Origin: T3Sed10-241 sp036751905
Lineage (GTDB): Bacteria > Bacteroidota > Bacteroidia > Flavobacteriales_D > Cryomorphaceae
Assembly: GCA_036751905.1 (NCBI GenBank)
Contig: DAIOTP010000011.1
Coordinates: forward strand, 1-42,455
Length of the DNA stretch: 42,455 nt
Direction: 5' to 3'
Positions 7,706 through 16,690 of this stretch are shown here, in pieces (within the stretch, counting starts at the first letter, position 1; every line of letters begins with the position of its first letter). The notes under the pieces are model-generated. The model had not been told where the DNA came from. It searched no databases and was given only the letters and a program-made list of their open reading frames with translations. The position numbers and the translations under genes were made by a program.

Positions 7706-8769
7706 TACCGTGGTACCTCTACTTTGCGCAACAGACCTTCGACGACCTCGCGCATTGCTACACCTTCAATTTCACGGTCGTAGCTCAAAATGAGCCTGTG
7801 TGCAAGCACGGGGTATGCTATTTTCTTGACATCGTCGGGGATAACATATTGCCGCCCGGCCATGAGCGCCAATGCTTTAGATGCCTTCAGCAAGGACAGC
7901 GACGCCCTGGGTGAGGCACCGAGATACAGGTCGCTGTTGTTGCGGGTGCTTGAGATGATTTGTGCTATGTAGCGCAGCAGTTCATCCTTGATGTGCACTT
8001 CTTCAACCAATTTGCGAAAGCGAAGCAACTCTTGCGCAGTGATTACCGATTGGACACCGGCCGCTGCGGCTCCGTAAAAGTCATTTCGGAAAAGCATAAG
8101 CATCGCCTCTTCTTCTTCGGGTGTGGGGTAGCCTACTTCAATTTTGAACATAAATCGATCGAGCTGGGCTTCGGGCAGCTTGTAGGTACCTTCTTGCTCA
8201 ACAGGATTTTGGGTGGCAACCACGAAAAATGGTGCCTGCATGGGGTAGGTTGTACCATCCACGGTCACTTGCTCCTCTTCCATGACTTCCATGAGGGCGG
8301 CTTGCGTTTTGGCAGGAGCGCGGTTTATCTCGTCAATGAGAATAACCTGACTAAATATCGGTCCTTTCTTGAAGTAAAATTCCGACCGCTTCATATCGAA
8401 TATGCTCGTGCCGAGTATATCCGTGGGCATAAGATCGGGTGTGAACTGTATCCTTGAAAAACCAATGTCAATACAACGTGCGAGCAATTTGGAGGTGAGT
8501 GTTTTTGCTATGCCTGGCACACCTTCGAGCAGTACGTGGCCATTGGTGAGCATGGCTGCGAGGAGCAACTCCACGGTGTCTTGCTGGCCAATAATTACCT
8601 TGCCCATTTCACGCTTTAGGCTGAGCACAGCAGCCATCACTTCGCCGGCAGCTTGCGCGGCTGAGTTGTCAAATTGATTTTCGGATTGGGAGGCCTCTGC
8701 TTCTTGTCGAGCCCCAACTTCTTCGGTCTCTTTGTGCAGGTTCTGGTTTTCTTCGTTTTCTATGGACAT
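7705..8769 (-). CDS. MoxR-family AAA+ ATPase
   Basis: 354-residue AAA+ ATPase of the MoxR class. The N-terminal about 40 residues are acidic and low in complexity (Glu, Asn, Gln, Ala), then the core begins. Walker A reads GVPGIAKTLTSK, Walker B LIDEINRAPAKTQAAL, and the conserved segment VEQEGTYKLPEAQLDRF carries sensor and arginine-finger regions. A C-terminal lid domain completes it. MoxR proteins act as chaperone-like remodelers with vWA-domain partners, here the DUF58 product. It overlaps the DUF4350 gene by ten bases and DUF58 by one base, so the three are very likely translated together. Confidence 0.93.
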   Translation of the reverse strand: MSIENEENQNLHKETEEVGARQEAEASQSENQFDNSAAQAAGEVMAAVLSLKREMGKVIIGQQDTVELLLAAMLTNGHVLLEGVPGIAKTLTSKLLARCIDIGFSRIQFTPDLMPTDILGTSIFDMKRSEFYFKKGPIFSQVILIDEINRAPAKTQAALMEVMEEEQVTVDGTTYPMQAPFFVVATQNPVEQEGTYKLPEAQLDRFMFKIEVGYPTPEEEEAMLMLFRNDFYGAAAAGVQSVITAQELLRFRKLVEEVHIKDELLRYIAQIISSTRNNSDLYLGASPRASLSLLKASKALALMAGRQYVIPDDVKKIAYPVLAHRLILSYDREIEGVAMREVVEGLLRKVEVPR

Positions 8770-10001
8770 GTGGTGTAAAAATCGGTAATTTTTTTGTCTA
8801 GGGCAATGAGTTCTTTATCTGTTAGCGCACTATTGTTGAGGGCTGCATCGAGCTCAGCGAAGAACGTTTTGAGGTTGCTTTCTGATTTGCCGAGCTTGGT
8901 CGAAGCTTCGGTATAGAAGCGCCCGTCGGCCGGGTGGTGTTGTATCCGGTACCGGCGGCGCAGGTGGTTTATCAACATTTTGTGTTGCAATGCCACCACA
9001 TCTTTGTGCTTGCCTTCTTTGCGGTACAGCCGTGACATGACTTCCACGAGGCCAAGGGTTTTGTTTTCAGGTGCGGTGATGATGGGTATGCTGCGCTGCT
9101 CCCTGCGCAGCTGTGAAATGACGTAAAGAAGGCTCAGCCCAAGCAGCAGATACCATGCCCAGCGTAAGGAGGTATTGCCGAGGATGAAGCGAAGTGGACT
9201 TTCTGTGAGCAAAGGCCTGTTGGGCGGCGGTGGACTGTTCCAGTTGGGCTCGAAGTATACCACATCAGCTTCGGGTATGCGCATGAGCAGCTGTTCGGCA
9301 TGTTCCAGAATTTCAGGACGGATGATGTGTAAGTTGCTAAAGATCATAGGTGTGCAATGCAGTATGATGCGGCCTTTGCCCACCTTGGCCTCAAGCATAT
9401 TGGTGTACTCTTTTTCAATAGCAGTGAAGCGTCCCGTTTTTTCTGTGTTCAGAAAATTGCACCCATCCACATCGTAATAGGGCCAAGGGTAACGCTGTAC
9501 TTCATCCATGATTTGGTAGTACATGTTTGCATCAACAGGTTCATGGCCGGATATCCGAGGGCTGATGTTTTTGGCTTTTCTGGACTGTATCCATTTGCCT
9601 TGAGCGGGCACTCCACACTCTTCACAAAGTTGCTCAACGAGTCCATGTGCATTGGAGGCGCTCACAAAAACGGTATTGCCTTTTTCAGCAAATTTGCGAA
9701 AGCGCACTGCCTGCGCAGAATCGATAAAGGCGCGCCCGTCAATGTAGATGAACACCGCAGATGTACGTTCTAAATATAAGGTATCATCGCGCAAACTGCT
9801 CACCACCTCAAAGCCCTTTCCGGGAAAAAAATCGACCATCAAAGCCCGGAAAATGCTCAGGTCGTAAGGCTGCTTGCCATCGTGTTGAAAGGTTTCCTGC
9901 CAGTTGTACCGTTTGGGCTGCATGGATAGCAAGTAGAAGAGCAATACCCCGGCAAGCAATACAATACCCAGAGCAATGTATAGATTTTTACGCCCTTGCA
10001 T
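8760..10001 (-). CDS. DUF4350 domain membrane protein
   Basis: 413-residue protein with one membrane helix at each end of a soluble domain: LYIALGIVLLAGVLLFYLL near residues 6-25 and WAWYLLLGLSLLYVISQL near 280-297. The extracytoplasmic part (about 30-275) has the DUF4350 look, with a Rossmann-like opening (AVFIYIDGRAFIDSAQ) resembling a glutamine-amidotransferase-type fold without an active site I can identify. A cytoplasmic tail of about 110 residues follows, with charged helices. It overlaps the gene upstream by 14 bases and MoxR by ten. It belongs to the MoxR operon; its molecular role is unknown. Confidence 0.82.
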   Translation of the reverse strand: MQGRKNLYIALGIVLLAGVLLFYLLSMQPKRYNWQETFQHDGKQPYDLSIFRALMVDFFPGKGFEVVSSLRDDTLYLERTSAVFIYIDGRAFIDSAQAVRFRKFAEKGNTVFVSASNAHGLVEQLCEECGVPAQGKWIQSRKAKNISPRISGHEPVDANMYYQIMDEVQRYPWPYYDVDGCNFLNTEKTGRFTAIEKEYTNMLEAKVGKGRIILHCTPMIFSNLHIIRPEILEHAEQLLMRIPEADVVYFEPNWNSPPPPNRPLLTESPLRFILGNTSLRWAWYLLLGLSLLYVISQLRREQRSIPIITAPENKTLGLVEVMSRLYRKEGKHKDVVALQHKMLINHLRRRYRIQHHPADGRFYTEASTKLGKSESNLKTFFAELDAALNNSALTDKELIALDKKITDFYTTCP

Positions 10002-10659
10002 GGCTCAATTTTTCAATCAGTTTGCTGTATTGTTGTTTGCCCAGTGCAAAGGCTGCCGCATCAGCAGGGGCTTCACCGAACCATGTAATTTCGAACAGGG
10101 CCGTGAGCTGGCGAAAGTAAGTGGCAAGCCCGCGGTCGCCGATTTCTGAAAGGTATTCGCCATTGGTTTTGTCCCTGCCATAGCTCACCAAGCCTGCGTT
10201 AATGATCTGTTTTAAGCAGAGTTGGTGGTATATGCGTATGGCTTCTCTGTAATTTCCATTTTGGACAGCTGCCATCAGCGCTGCTTCCAATGTCGCTATG
10301 GAAGTGGGGGCAGGTATAGCTTCATCATTGCCGGGGTTCTGTATCGGTGGAGGGCGCTTGGCTCTTGTAAAGCGAATTGCTCCAAGCATGCGGAGGATGA
10401 GCAGCACGAGGCCTATCACAAGCACAGCAATGCCTGCATAGCGCAACAGTTTTATTGCAAGAGGTGCCAGAAACCGACTCCCTGGCTCATTTTCAGTTTC
10501 TTCCAGCTTAGGTGATTGCTCGCTGTAATCGACCCCCTCCCGCAGGGCTTCCCAGCGTTCACGGTCGAAGCCCGACACCTTGTCGTTCACAGCCATAGCC
10601 GCGGACATCTCAGGCGCAGCCATAAACAAAATTGCAGGTATGTATAACCACCACTTCAT
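9988..10659 (-). CDS. DUF4129-like membrane protein of the MoxR operon
   Basis: 223-residue protein starting MKWWLYIPAILF, a signal peptide or anchor, followed by a short periplasmic segment and a second helix (LLRYAGIAVLVIGLVLLILRML, about residues 85-106). The C-terminal cytoplasmic half contains NYREAIRIYHQLCL and ATYFRQLTALFEITWFGE, matching the DUF4129 domain found beside MoxR/transglutaminase genes. A longer reading from 10746 would start inside the upstream gene and add a basic, unlikely N-terminus; the ATG at 10659 overlaps that gene's stop by four bases (ATGA) and is preferred. Function unknown. Confidence 0.8.
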   Translation of the reverse strand: MKWWLYIPAILFMAAPEMSAAMAVNDKVSGFDRERWEALREGVDYSEQSPKLEETENEPGSRFLAPLAIKLLRYAGIAVLVIGLVLLILRMLGAIRFTRAKRPPPIQNPGNDEAIPAPTSIATLEAALMAAVQNGNYREAIRIYHQLCLKQIINAGLVSYGRDKTNGEYLSEIGDRGLATYFRQLTALFEITWFGEAPADAAAFALGKQQYSKLIEKLSHARA

Positions 10660-12509
10660 TGCTCGCTTTCCATACCGTATGCGCGCCGGCGTAGCCCTAT
10701 GTGGCTTACATCTTTCGCGAGTTCTTTGCCGTCGCGTATTTCGCATGCGCTGTAGTATTCAAGAATTTGTCCATACACCGTAAGCGGTAAAACAATGCTG
10801 AGGCCCAGTTGATTCAAAAACAACAAACTGAGCAATGCAAGCTGCACTTTGGTTTCGTCTTCAGCTTCTATGTTCCACTGAAGTACATCAATGTAGAACC
10901 ACGTGAAGGGAGAATCGAGCAACAAGAGCATCAAAATTGACAGCATCCCAAGGCTTAGGAATGTCATGAATGGATACCTCCTTGTACCATTGAGCAGTGC
11001 CAGCATGCGGGAGAATGCATCGGGCAACGCCAGACCTTCAACAGCCGAAACCACCATAAGCAGGGTGAAATAAGGGATGAACAAAATGCCAAGTGCGGCT
11101 ACCAAACCATTTCCCGAAAGGATAAACAACTCAAACAAAGTAACGATCACGCATATTTTTAAAAAAAGCCGGGGCCCTGCGAGGTAGGGTTTTAGGTTGT
11201 CCTCCACGCCATCACTGGTTCGGAACTTGCGAAATACCACCCAGCAAACGCTGGAAATGAGGCCCACATTGAGGAAAAAGTTCCAAAAGAATGTGCCGTA
11301 ACTGTGAAATTGCTTGAGGTTGAAAGTCGCCATTTTTGTGAAGTTGATGTTGTTCACTCCTTCACTTCCGTAAATAAGCCTGAAAGCACCCGTGTACAAG
11401 AGCGCCAAGACCGCTCCGGCTGCCAGAATGGTAGGCAGGTTGAGCCTGTACAGGGAAAAACTGGTGGTGAATACTTCTTTGGATTTGCGGATTACCGGCA
11501 GGTGCACCTCCGTGGGCAATGGGCTCAGCAAGTCTTCTTCACGAAGCTCTTCGGAAGGGGTGTGGCGAAATTTGCTGTAAGGCAACCACCAAAAGTACAA
11601 ACCCACAAATGCAAAGCTGGCAAAAATAAAGCCCCCGCGAAAAACATTTGGAACCTCCGTAAGCCGGGTGAAAAAACCCTCTATGAAAGCTGCCGCTATA
11701 AAAACAGGAACAAGTCCCAGCATAATTTTCAGTGCCCTGCGGGCCGACAGCTGAAAAGACTGAAGCCTTGGCAAGGTGCCCGGAAAGAGCAAACCCCGGC
11801 CCATAGTAAGCCCAGCACCTCCCGCTATTACTATGGCTGAAATTTCGAGTGCTCCATGCATCCAAATGGTTAAAAAGCTGTCGGTAAATAACCCTCGCTC
11901 AATGAAGAAGTACTGAAAGGTGCCGACCATAATGCCATTGTACAACATGATGATGAGCGAGCCGATACCAAAAAATGCCCCCAGTACGAATGTGCGGAAA
12001 GCGACCAGCAGGTTGTTGAGCGTTATCCGCAAAAACATGTCTATCTCGGCGGCCTGTTTGTAAACGCCCATGGGCTCTCCACTGCGAATATTCTCCTCGG
12101 TCATGCGCACATAATCATTGCCGAGGATCACGCCTGCAAAGTCGGCATCGTGTATGCTGCTCAACACACCTATGCCCATGCTGAGGATGAAAAACAACAA
12201 GGACAAATTCAGCTCTTTGCGCGCTTGATAAAGGGCCAAAGGAAGCTCTTCGAGCCAAAAATTGCGGAATGATTCACGCTTGGTGGTGCGCTGCTTGTGC
12301 AGGTTGAGGTACGTTTTCTGCGCAAGGTTATTGAGGTATACACGTATGCTGCGCTTGGTGTAGTAGGTTCGGGCATAGCTGAGGTCGTCGGTGATGCTGG
12401 CGTACAATTCGCCGAGCTCTTCAGGGCCTATGTGCGACTTGCCTTCAGCAAATGATTCAAACCGCTGCCACTTTTCAAGATTTTGATCTACAAATTGTCG
12501 CTCACGCAT
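10656..12509 (-). CDS. SpoIIM-family membrane protein fused to a second polytopic domain
   Basis: 617-residue protein. The first about 330 residues are a stage II sporulation protein M-like (DUF95) domain: a cytoplasmic helical start (MRERQFVDQNLEKWQRF), ELYASITDDLSYARTYY, then several membrane helices with the pattern WMHGALEISAIVIAGGAGL. The second half (about 370-617) has further long helices (LPTILAAGAVLALLYTGAF, VTLFELFILSGNGLVAALG). In many relatives SpoIIM is about 320 residues and is followed by a separate membrane protein, so this looks like a fusion of two operon neighbours. It heads the MoxR operon and is divergent from the RDD gene. The organism need not sporulate; the name is only a family label. 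Confidence 0.85.
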   Translation of the reverse strand: MRERQFVDQNLEKWQRFESFAEGKSHIGPEELGELYASITDDLSYARTYYTKRSIRVYLNNLAQKTYLNLHKQRTTKRESFRNFWLEELPLALYQARKELNLSLLFFILSMGIGVLSSIHDADFAGVILGNDYVRMTEENIRSGEPMGVYKQAAEIDMFLRITLNNLLVAFRTFVLGAFFGIGSLIIMLYNGIMVGTFQYFFIERGLFTDSFLTIWMHGALEISAIVIAGGAGLTMGRGLLFPGTLPRLQSFQLSARRALKIMLGLVPVFIAAAFIEGFFTRLTEVPNVFRGGFIFASFAFVGLYFWWLPYSKFRHTPSEELREEDLLSPLPTEVHLPVIRKSKEVFTTSFSLYRLNLPTILAAGAVLALLYTGAFRLIYGSEGVNNINFTKMATFNLKQFHSYGTFFWNFFLNVGLISSVCWVVFRKFRTSDGVEDNLKPYLAGPRLFLKICVIVTLFELFILSGNGLVAALGILFIPYFTLLMVVSAVEGLALPDAFSRMLALLNGTRRYPFMTFLSLGMLSILMLLLLDSPFTWFYIDVLQWNIEAEDETKVQLALLSLLFLNQLGLSIVLPLTVYGQILEYYSACEIRDGKELAKDVSHIGLRRRAYGMESEQ

Positions 12510-12535
12510 AGCGTTTCCTCAGGGAGCTAAAGTAT

Positions 12536-12556
12536 CCAAATTTGTGCGAAATTTGG
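12536..12556. promoter_or_regulatory. Perfect inverted repeat between divergent MoxR operon and RDD gene
   Basis: CCAAATTT (12536-12543) and AAATTTGG (12549-12556) are perfect inverted 8-base arms around a five-base spacer (gtgcg). They lie in the 53-base gap between the start of the SpoIIM fusion (12509) and the RDD start (12563). Position and symmetry suggest an operator for both transcription units, but no regulator is known. The right arm is also immediately before the RDD start region. Confidence 0.4.
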
Positions 12557-12562
12557 AGCCTT

Positions 12563-13276
12563 ATGAGAAAAGTAGGTGTACACACTGCGCAAAATGTAGC
12601 CATTGATTTTCCGATTGCCAGTTTGGGTCAACGCTTCTTAGGGCTCGCAGTGGATTTGGTGGTGATGGCGGTGCTCATGTTTGCTTTGTTGTTTTTGCTG
12701 CTGAGCATCAACGAGCAATTCATCTATTTTGTTTTGCTGGTCTTCTTTCTGTACACGCCTGTTTCAGAAATTATGCTGCAGGGGCGCACCCTCGGTAAAA
12801 TTTTGGCAGGAACCCGTGTTGTAAATATCAGGGGTAAGGCGCCCCGCATGATTGACATTGCCATACGGTGGGTGTTTAGGATGGTCGATATATGGTTCAG
12901 CCTTGGGGCAATTGGGGTAATTTTCATCAGCACCACCGTGAGGGGACAGAGATTGGGGGGCTTGCTGAGCAATACCATGGTGGTGACCGTAAAGTCGGAT
13001 ACCGATTTGAGTCTGCGTGATATATTGCGCATTGCCGACCGCAGTCAGTATGAGCCACAGTATCCTGATGCATACCGCTTCAGCGAAAACGATATGCTTA
13101 CAGTGAAGAACGTGCTCGACCGCGCGGAGCGCTATCACAACAAAGCCCACCTCGACATGCTTCATGAGGCGGCTGAGCGTTGTGCAGCGGTTTTGGGCCT
13201 TCCGCAGGCACCTCAGGACAAGCGCACATTTCTGCGCACCCTGATCAAGGATTACATTGTGGTAACACGCAGTTGA
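12563..13276 (+). CDS. RDD-family integral membrane protein
   Basis: 237-residue RDD-domain protein. The family segment is visible: IASLGQRFLGLAVDLVVMAVLMFALLFLLL (first helix with the R and D residues), then ILLQGRTLGKILAGTRVV-like text (here MLQGRTLGKILAGTRVVN) and a further helix (WFSLGAIGVIFIS). The last about 90 residues are cytoplasmic and helical. RDD proteins are proposed transporters; in this phylum they commonly accompany the MoxR/SpoIIM cluster, here divergently. A TTG at 12542 would extend the frame, but the ATG at 12563, with GGAG six bases upstream, fits the domain start. It overlaps recX by one base (TGATG). Confidence 0.85.
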   Translation: MRKVGVHTAQNVAIDFPIASLGQRFLGLAVDLVVMAVLMFALLFLLLSINEQFIYFVLLVFFLYTPVSEIMLQGRTLGKILAGTRVVNIRGKAPRMIDIAIRWVFRMVDIWFSLGAIGVIFISTTVRGQRLGGLLSNTMVVTVKSDTDLSLRDILRIADRSQYEPQYPDAYRFSENDMLTVKNVLDRAERYHNKAHLDMLHEAAERCAAVLGLPQAPQDKRTFLRTLIKDYIVVTRS

Positions 13277-13749
13277 TGGCCTTGCCGCGCAAATATCCAC
13301 CGCTTGAAACCCTTGACCGGCTCCGATTTTGGTGTGCAGCCCAGGAACGGGCCCACAGCGATGTGCGGCGCAAGCTGGCTTCATGGGGAGTATTTGGAGG
13401 GGAGGTGGAGCAGCTCATTGCCGAACTCATTGGAGGCAATTACCTCAACGAGAGCCGTTACGCCATTGCATATGCGGAGGGAAAATTTCGCATCAAGCAA
13501 TGGGGCTGGAAGAAAATAGAGGCTGGCTTACGCCAAAAAGGGGTATCGGCCTACAGCATGCAGGAGGCCAAGGCTGCGTATGATGCGCACGGGCATGGCG
13601 ATACATTGAAACATCTTTTGCTGAAAAAGCAAAACACCATCCAAGAGAGCGACCCTTATAAGCGCAAGGCCAAGCTCATGCGCTATGCCGCTGCCAAAGG
13701 TTACCACTTCGAGGAGGTGAGGGCAGCGCTTGAATCCATAGACTCCTGA
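13276..13749 (+). CDS. recX: RecX-family regulator
   Basis: 157-residue RecX-like protein, in other bacteria a modulator of RecA filaments. The helical three-repeat pattern fits: ERAHSDVRRKLASWG in repeat 1, LIGGNYLNESRYAIAYAEGKFRIKQWGWKKIEAGLRQKGV in repeats 1-2 (key residues N-E-x-R-Y-A, K-x-x-x-W-G), and a last repeat KAKLMRYAAAKGYHFEEVRAAL. The reading frame is open further upstream, but the ATG at 13276 overlaps the RDD stop (TGATG) and gives a family-like N-terminus, so it is chosen. recA itself is not in the window. Confidence 0.87.
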   Translation: MALPRKYPPLETLDRLRFWCAAQERAHSDVRRKLASWGVFGGEVEQLIAELIGGNYLNESRYAIAYAEGKFRIKQWGWKKIEAGLRQKGVSAYSMQEAKAAYDAHGHGDTLKHLLLKKQNTIQESDPYKRKAKLMRYAAAKGYHFEEVRAALESIDS

Positions 13750-13780
13750 GCACTGAGCGTTTTTAGTAGCTTTTATGAAA

Positions 13781-13792
13781 GGGCTTTAGCCC
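13781..13792 (+). other. Small hairpin upstream of prfB
   Basis: GGGC (13781-13784) and GCCC (13789-13792) form a short stem with loop TTTA, extendable by one pair. It lies between the recX stop and the prfB promoter box, and could mark the recX transcript end, but it lacks a T run. Confidence 0.25.
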
Positions 13793-13800
13793 AAATGTAC

Positions 13801-13808
13801 TATTTTTG
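13801..13808 (+). promoter_or_regulatory. TAnnTTTG promoter box immediately before prfB
   Basis: TATTTTTG at 13801-13808 matches the Bacteroidota -7 element. Only five bases (cgccc) separate it from the prfB ATG at 13814, so transcription should begin at or within about three bases of the start codon. No convincing TTTG was seen at -33. Confidence 0.6.
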
Positions 13809-13813
13809 CGCCC

Positions 13814-14915
13814 ATGATAAATACCGAGCAAGTCAACAACATTGCCGGGCGCCTGGAAGCGCTAAGGGGGTACCTTTGACGTACCCGGCAAAAAAATAGA
13901 AATAGCGGAAGACGAGAAGCATACGATGGATCCTGGCTTTTGGGATAACCCCAAGAAAGCCGAGGTCATCATGAAGCAAATCCGCAACAAAAAAATTTGG
14001 ACCGACGCCTTCGACAAGGTGGAATCTGCCACGGAAGACCTCAAAGTGCTCTTCGACTTTTACAAAGAGGGAGAGGCAGAAGCCAGTGATGTAGAAGAGC
14101 AGTACAAGGTAAGCCTCGAAGCCCTCGAAGAGCTGGAATTCAAGAACATGCTCTCGGCCGAAGAGGATACCATGAACGCCGTAATGCAAATTACAGCAGG
14201 TGCCGGAGGTACGGAGAGCTGTGATTGGGCCTCCATGCTCATGCGCATGTACATGATGTGGGGTCAAAAAAATGGAATGAAGGTTAAAGAGCTTGACCTG
14301 CAGGAGGGTGATGTGGCCGGAGTGAAATCGGTAACCCTCGAATTTGAAGGTGAATTTGCCTTTGGGTACCTCAAGGGAGAAAATGGCGTACACCGCCTTG
14401 TACGCATCAGCCCCTTCGACAGCAATGCCAAGCGCCATACCTCTTTTGTATCGGTGTATGTATATCCTTTGGTCGACGATACCATTGAAATTCACATCAA
14501 TCCTGCCGACATTTCATGGGACACCTTCCGCTCAGGCGGCGCAGGTGGTCAAAATGTGAACAAGGTGGAAACAGGGGTGCGCTTGAAGCACAAGCCTTCA
14601 GGCATTGTCATAGACAATACCGAAACGCGCTCACAGCTTCAAAACAAGGAGAAGGCCATGCAGCTGCTGCGTTCACAGCTCTACGAGTTGGAGATGAAAA
14701 AACGCCTCGAAGCACGTGACGAGATCGAAGCCAGCAAAATGAAGATTGAATGGGGCTCGCAAATACGCAATTACGTGATGCAGCCTTACCAATTGGTGAA
14801 AGATGTACGCACCGGCCATGAAACCAGCGCTGTAGATGATGTGATGAATGGCGAAATAGATGGATTTTTGAAAGCATTCCTTATGGAGTATGGCAAAGCC
14901 AAAACAAAAGTGTAA
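13814..14915 (+). CDS. prfB: Peptide chain release factor 2, with programmed +1 frameshift
   Basis: RF2 ends translation at UGA and UAA. It is made from two frames: 13814-13876 (21 codons, ending RGYL) and 13878-14915 (345 codons plus stop), joined by a +1 slip at CTT-TGA-C, giving 366 residues, the normal RF2 length. The GGQ loop SGGAGGQNVNK catalyses peptide release, and ISPFDS carries the SPF tripeptide that reads the second and third stop-codon bases. An in-frame ATG at 13926 could be mistaken for the start and would lose the first 37 residues. The stop overlaps the next gene by one base. The site is classical autoregulation: scarce RF2 favours frameshifting at UGA. Confidence 0.95.
13865..13880 (+). 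other. prfB programmed frameshift site
   Basis: AGGGGG (13865-13870) is an internal Shine-Dalgarno-like stimulator, followed by TAC, the slippery CTT (13874-13876), and TGAC (13877-13880). The spacing is the same as in the E. coli prfB element. After the slip, decoding resumes at GAC (13878) as ...YLDVPGKK. Confidence 0.95.
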
Positions 14916-15271
14916 TGCCTGACATCCTATTTACAATTTACCACAATCCGCGTTGCCGCAAAAGCCGTGAAGCATTGGCCCTTCTCAAGGAAAATGGCAT
15001 TATGCCCAAGGAGGTGCGTTACCTCGATGAGCCATTGAGCACCGATGATCTCAGGCTCATTCTGGCCAAGTTGCACCTTTCGGCAAAAGACATTGTACGC
15101 ACCGAAGAAGCGGATTACAAGAAGAAATACAAAAACAGCAACTTTACCGAAGAGGAATGGCTGCTGATACTCCGTGACGAGCCCAAACTCATGCAAAGGC
15201 CTATTGTGTTGAAGGGTGCCACTGGCGTCGTGGGCCGCCCTCCTGAAAACGTTTTAAAACTTATAAAGTGA
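14915..15271 (+). CDS. ArsC-family (arsenate reductase-like) thioredoxin-fold protein
   Basis: 118-residue protein of the ArsC/Spx/YffB family. The N-terminal motif YHNPRCRKSREAL places the redox cysteine near residue 13 in a C-x-x-S pattern, as in glutaredoxin-dependent ArsC. The downstream segment LMQRPIVLKGATGVVGRPPENV has the conserved R-P-I and G-R-P elements. It may reduce arsenate, but many chromosomal members have other or unknown redox roles and no ars genes are nearby. The ATG overlaps the prfB stop by one base and its stop overlaps the fumC start (TGATG), so it sits between prfB and fumC in one transcript. Confidence 0.85.
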   Translation: MPDILFTIYHNPRCRKSREALALLKENGIMPKEVRYLDEPLSTDDLRLILAKLHLSAKDIVRTEEADYKKKYKNSNFTEEEWLLILRDEPKLMQRPIVLKGATGVVGRPPENVLKLIK

Positions 15272-16690
15272 TGGAATACCGAATAGAAAAGGACACCATN
15301 NNNNNNNNNGGTTAAAGTACCCGCCGATAAGTATTGGGGAGCCCAAACTGAACGCTCACGTGGCAATTTTAAAATAGGTCCGGCTGCCAGCATGCCGCTG
15401 GAAATAATTTACGGCTTTGCCTATTTAAAGAAGGCTGCTGCCATGACCAACCATGAATTGGGAGTGCTCGGCGAAGACAAGATGAAACTCATTGGCCAAG
15501 TGTGTGATGAGATACTCGAAGGTAAGCACGATTCAGAATTTCCATTGGTCATATGGCAAACGGGTTCTGGAACGCAAAGCAATATGAATGCCAATGAGGT
15601 AATTGCCAACCGTGCCCATGTGTTGGGAGGGGGTAAGCTCAGCGACAGTCAGCGCTTTATTCATCCGAATGATGATGTGAACAAAAGCCAGTCAAGCAAT
15701 GACACTTTCCCCACCGGAATGCACATTGCCATCTACAAGAAAATAGTAGAGTACACCATACCCGCTGTGGTACAGCTCAAAAACACTTTTCAGGCGAAGA
15801 GCAATGCCTACCTCGATGTGGTGAAAATAGGCCGTACCCACCTTATGGATGCCACCCCACTTACTTTGGGGCAGGAATTCAGTGCCTACGTATCGCAGCT
15901 CAACCATGCCATCAAATCCCTACAAAATACCCTTGAGCACTTGAGTGAATTGGCGCTTGGCGGTACCGCAGTAGGCACCGGCATCAATACTCCTCCGGGC
16001 TATGCCAAACGCGTAACCGAAGTGATTGCGGAGCTCACCGGCCATCCTTTCAAAAGTGCTGAAAACAAGTTTGAAGCACTTGCAGCACACGATGCACTTG
16101 TGGAGACACACGGTGCACTCAAGCAATTGGCAGTAGCGCTCAACAAAATTGCCAATGACATCCGCATGTTGGCTTCTGGTCCGCGCAGTGGAATTGGCGA
16201 AATCATTATCCCGGCCAATGAACCCGGCAGTTCCATCATGCCGGGCAAGGTGAACCCTACCCAGTGCGAAGCCATGACCATGGTGTGTGCCCAAGTAATT
16301 GGCAATGACACCGCCGTGGCGGTAGGAGGCATGCAAGGCCACTACCAGCTCAATGTGTTTAAGCCCGTTATGGCTGCCAACCTGCTACAATCAGCCTCCT
16401 TACTGGCCGATGCCTGCATCAGCTTCGACGAGCATTGCGCACAAGGTATTGAGCCCAACCTGCCCTTTATCAAGCGCCACCTTGACAACTCGTTGATGTT
16501 GGTTACTGCGCTCAACACGCACATTGGGTACGACAAAGCTGCCAAAATTGCCAAAACAGCCCATGAAAAAGGTACCACCCTAAAAGAAGAGGCAGTGAAC
16601 CTTGGATACCTTACTGCCGCGCAATTTGACGAATGGGTGAATCCGATGGAGATGACGGGTCTGAATCCCGATGGGAATCTGGGATTTTAG
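15271..16690 (+). CDS. fumC: Class II fumarate hydratase (gap near N-terminus)
   Basis: Class II fumarase, converting fumarate to malate in the TCA cycle; a soluble homotetramer without iron. The start MEYRIEKDT overlaps the arsC-like stop. A run of ten N (15300-15309) follows, and the downstream VKVPADKYWGAQTERSRGNFKIG is in a different frame if ten bases are taken literally. The family sequence MGEVKVPADK would need six missing bases, so the gap length is artificial. Downstream motifs are intact: GSGTQSNMNANEV, GRTHLMDATPL, TAVGTGIN and the signature GSSIMPGKVNPTQCE. Expected full length is about 471 residues. No true frameshift is inferred. Confidence 0.93.
15300..15309. other. Assembly gap placeholder (10 N) in fumC
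   Basis: Ten unknown bases. Frame logic and the family sequence M-G-E-V-K predict six missing bases here rather than ten, so the run is likely a fixed-length filler. Confidence 0.85.

Noticed and set aside
13877..13879. TGA stop after 21 codons of prfB as a sign of a pseudogene
   Set aside because: It is the conserved programmed frameshift site, not a mutation.
13833..14495. 220-codon open frame on the minus strand inside prfB
   Set aside because: Antisense shadow of a well-recognised gene; composition shows no family pattern and it has no promoter box.
15300..15330. Apparent frameshift and stop in fumC
   Set aside because: Caused by the artificial length of the N run; the flanking protein sequence joins perfectly if six bases are missing.
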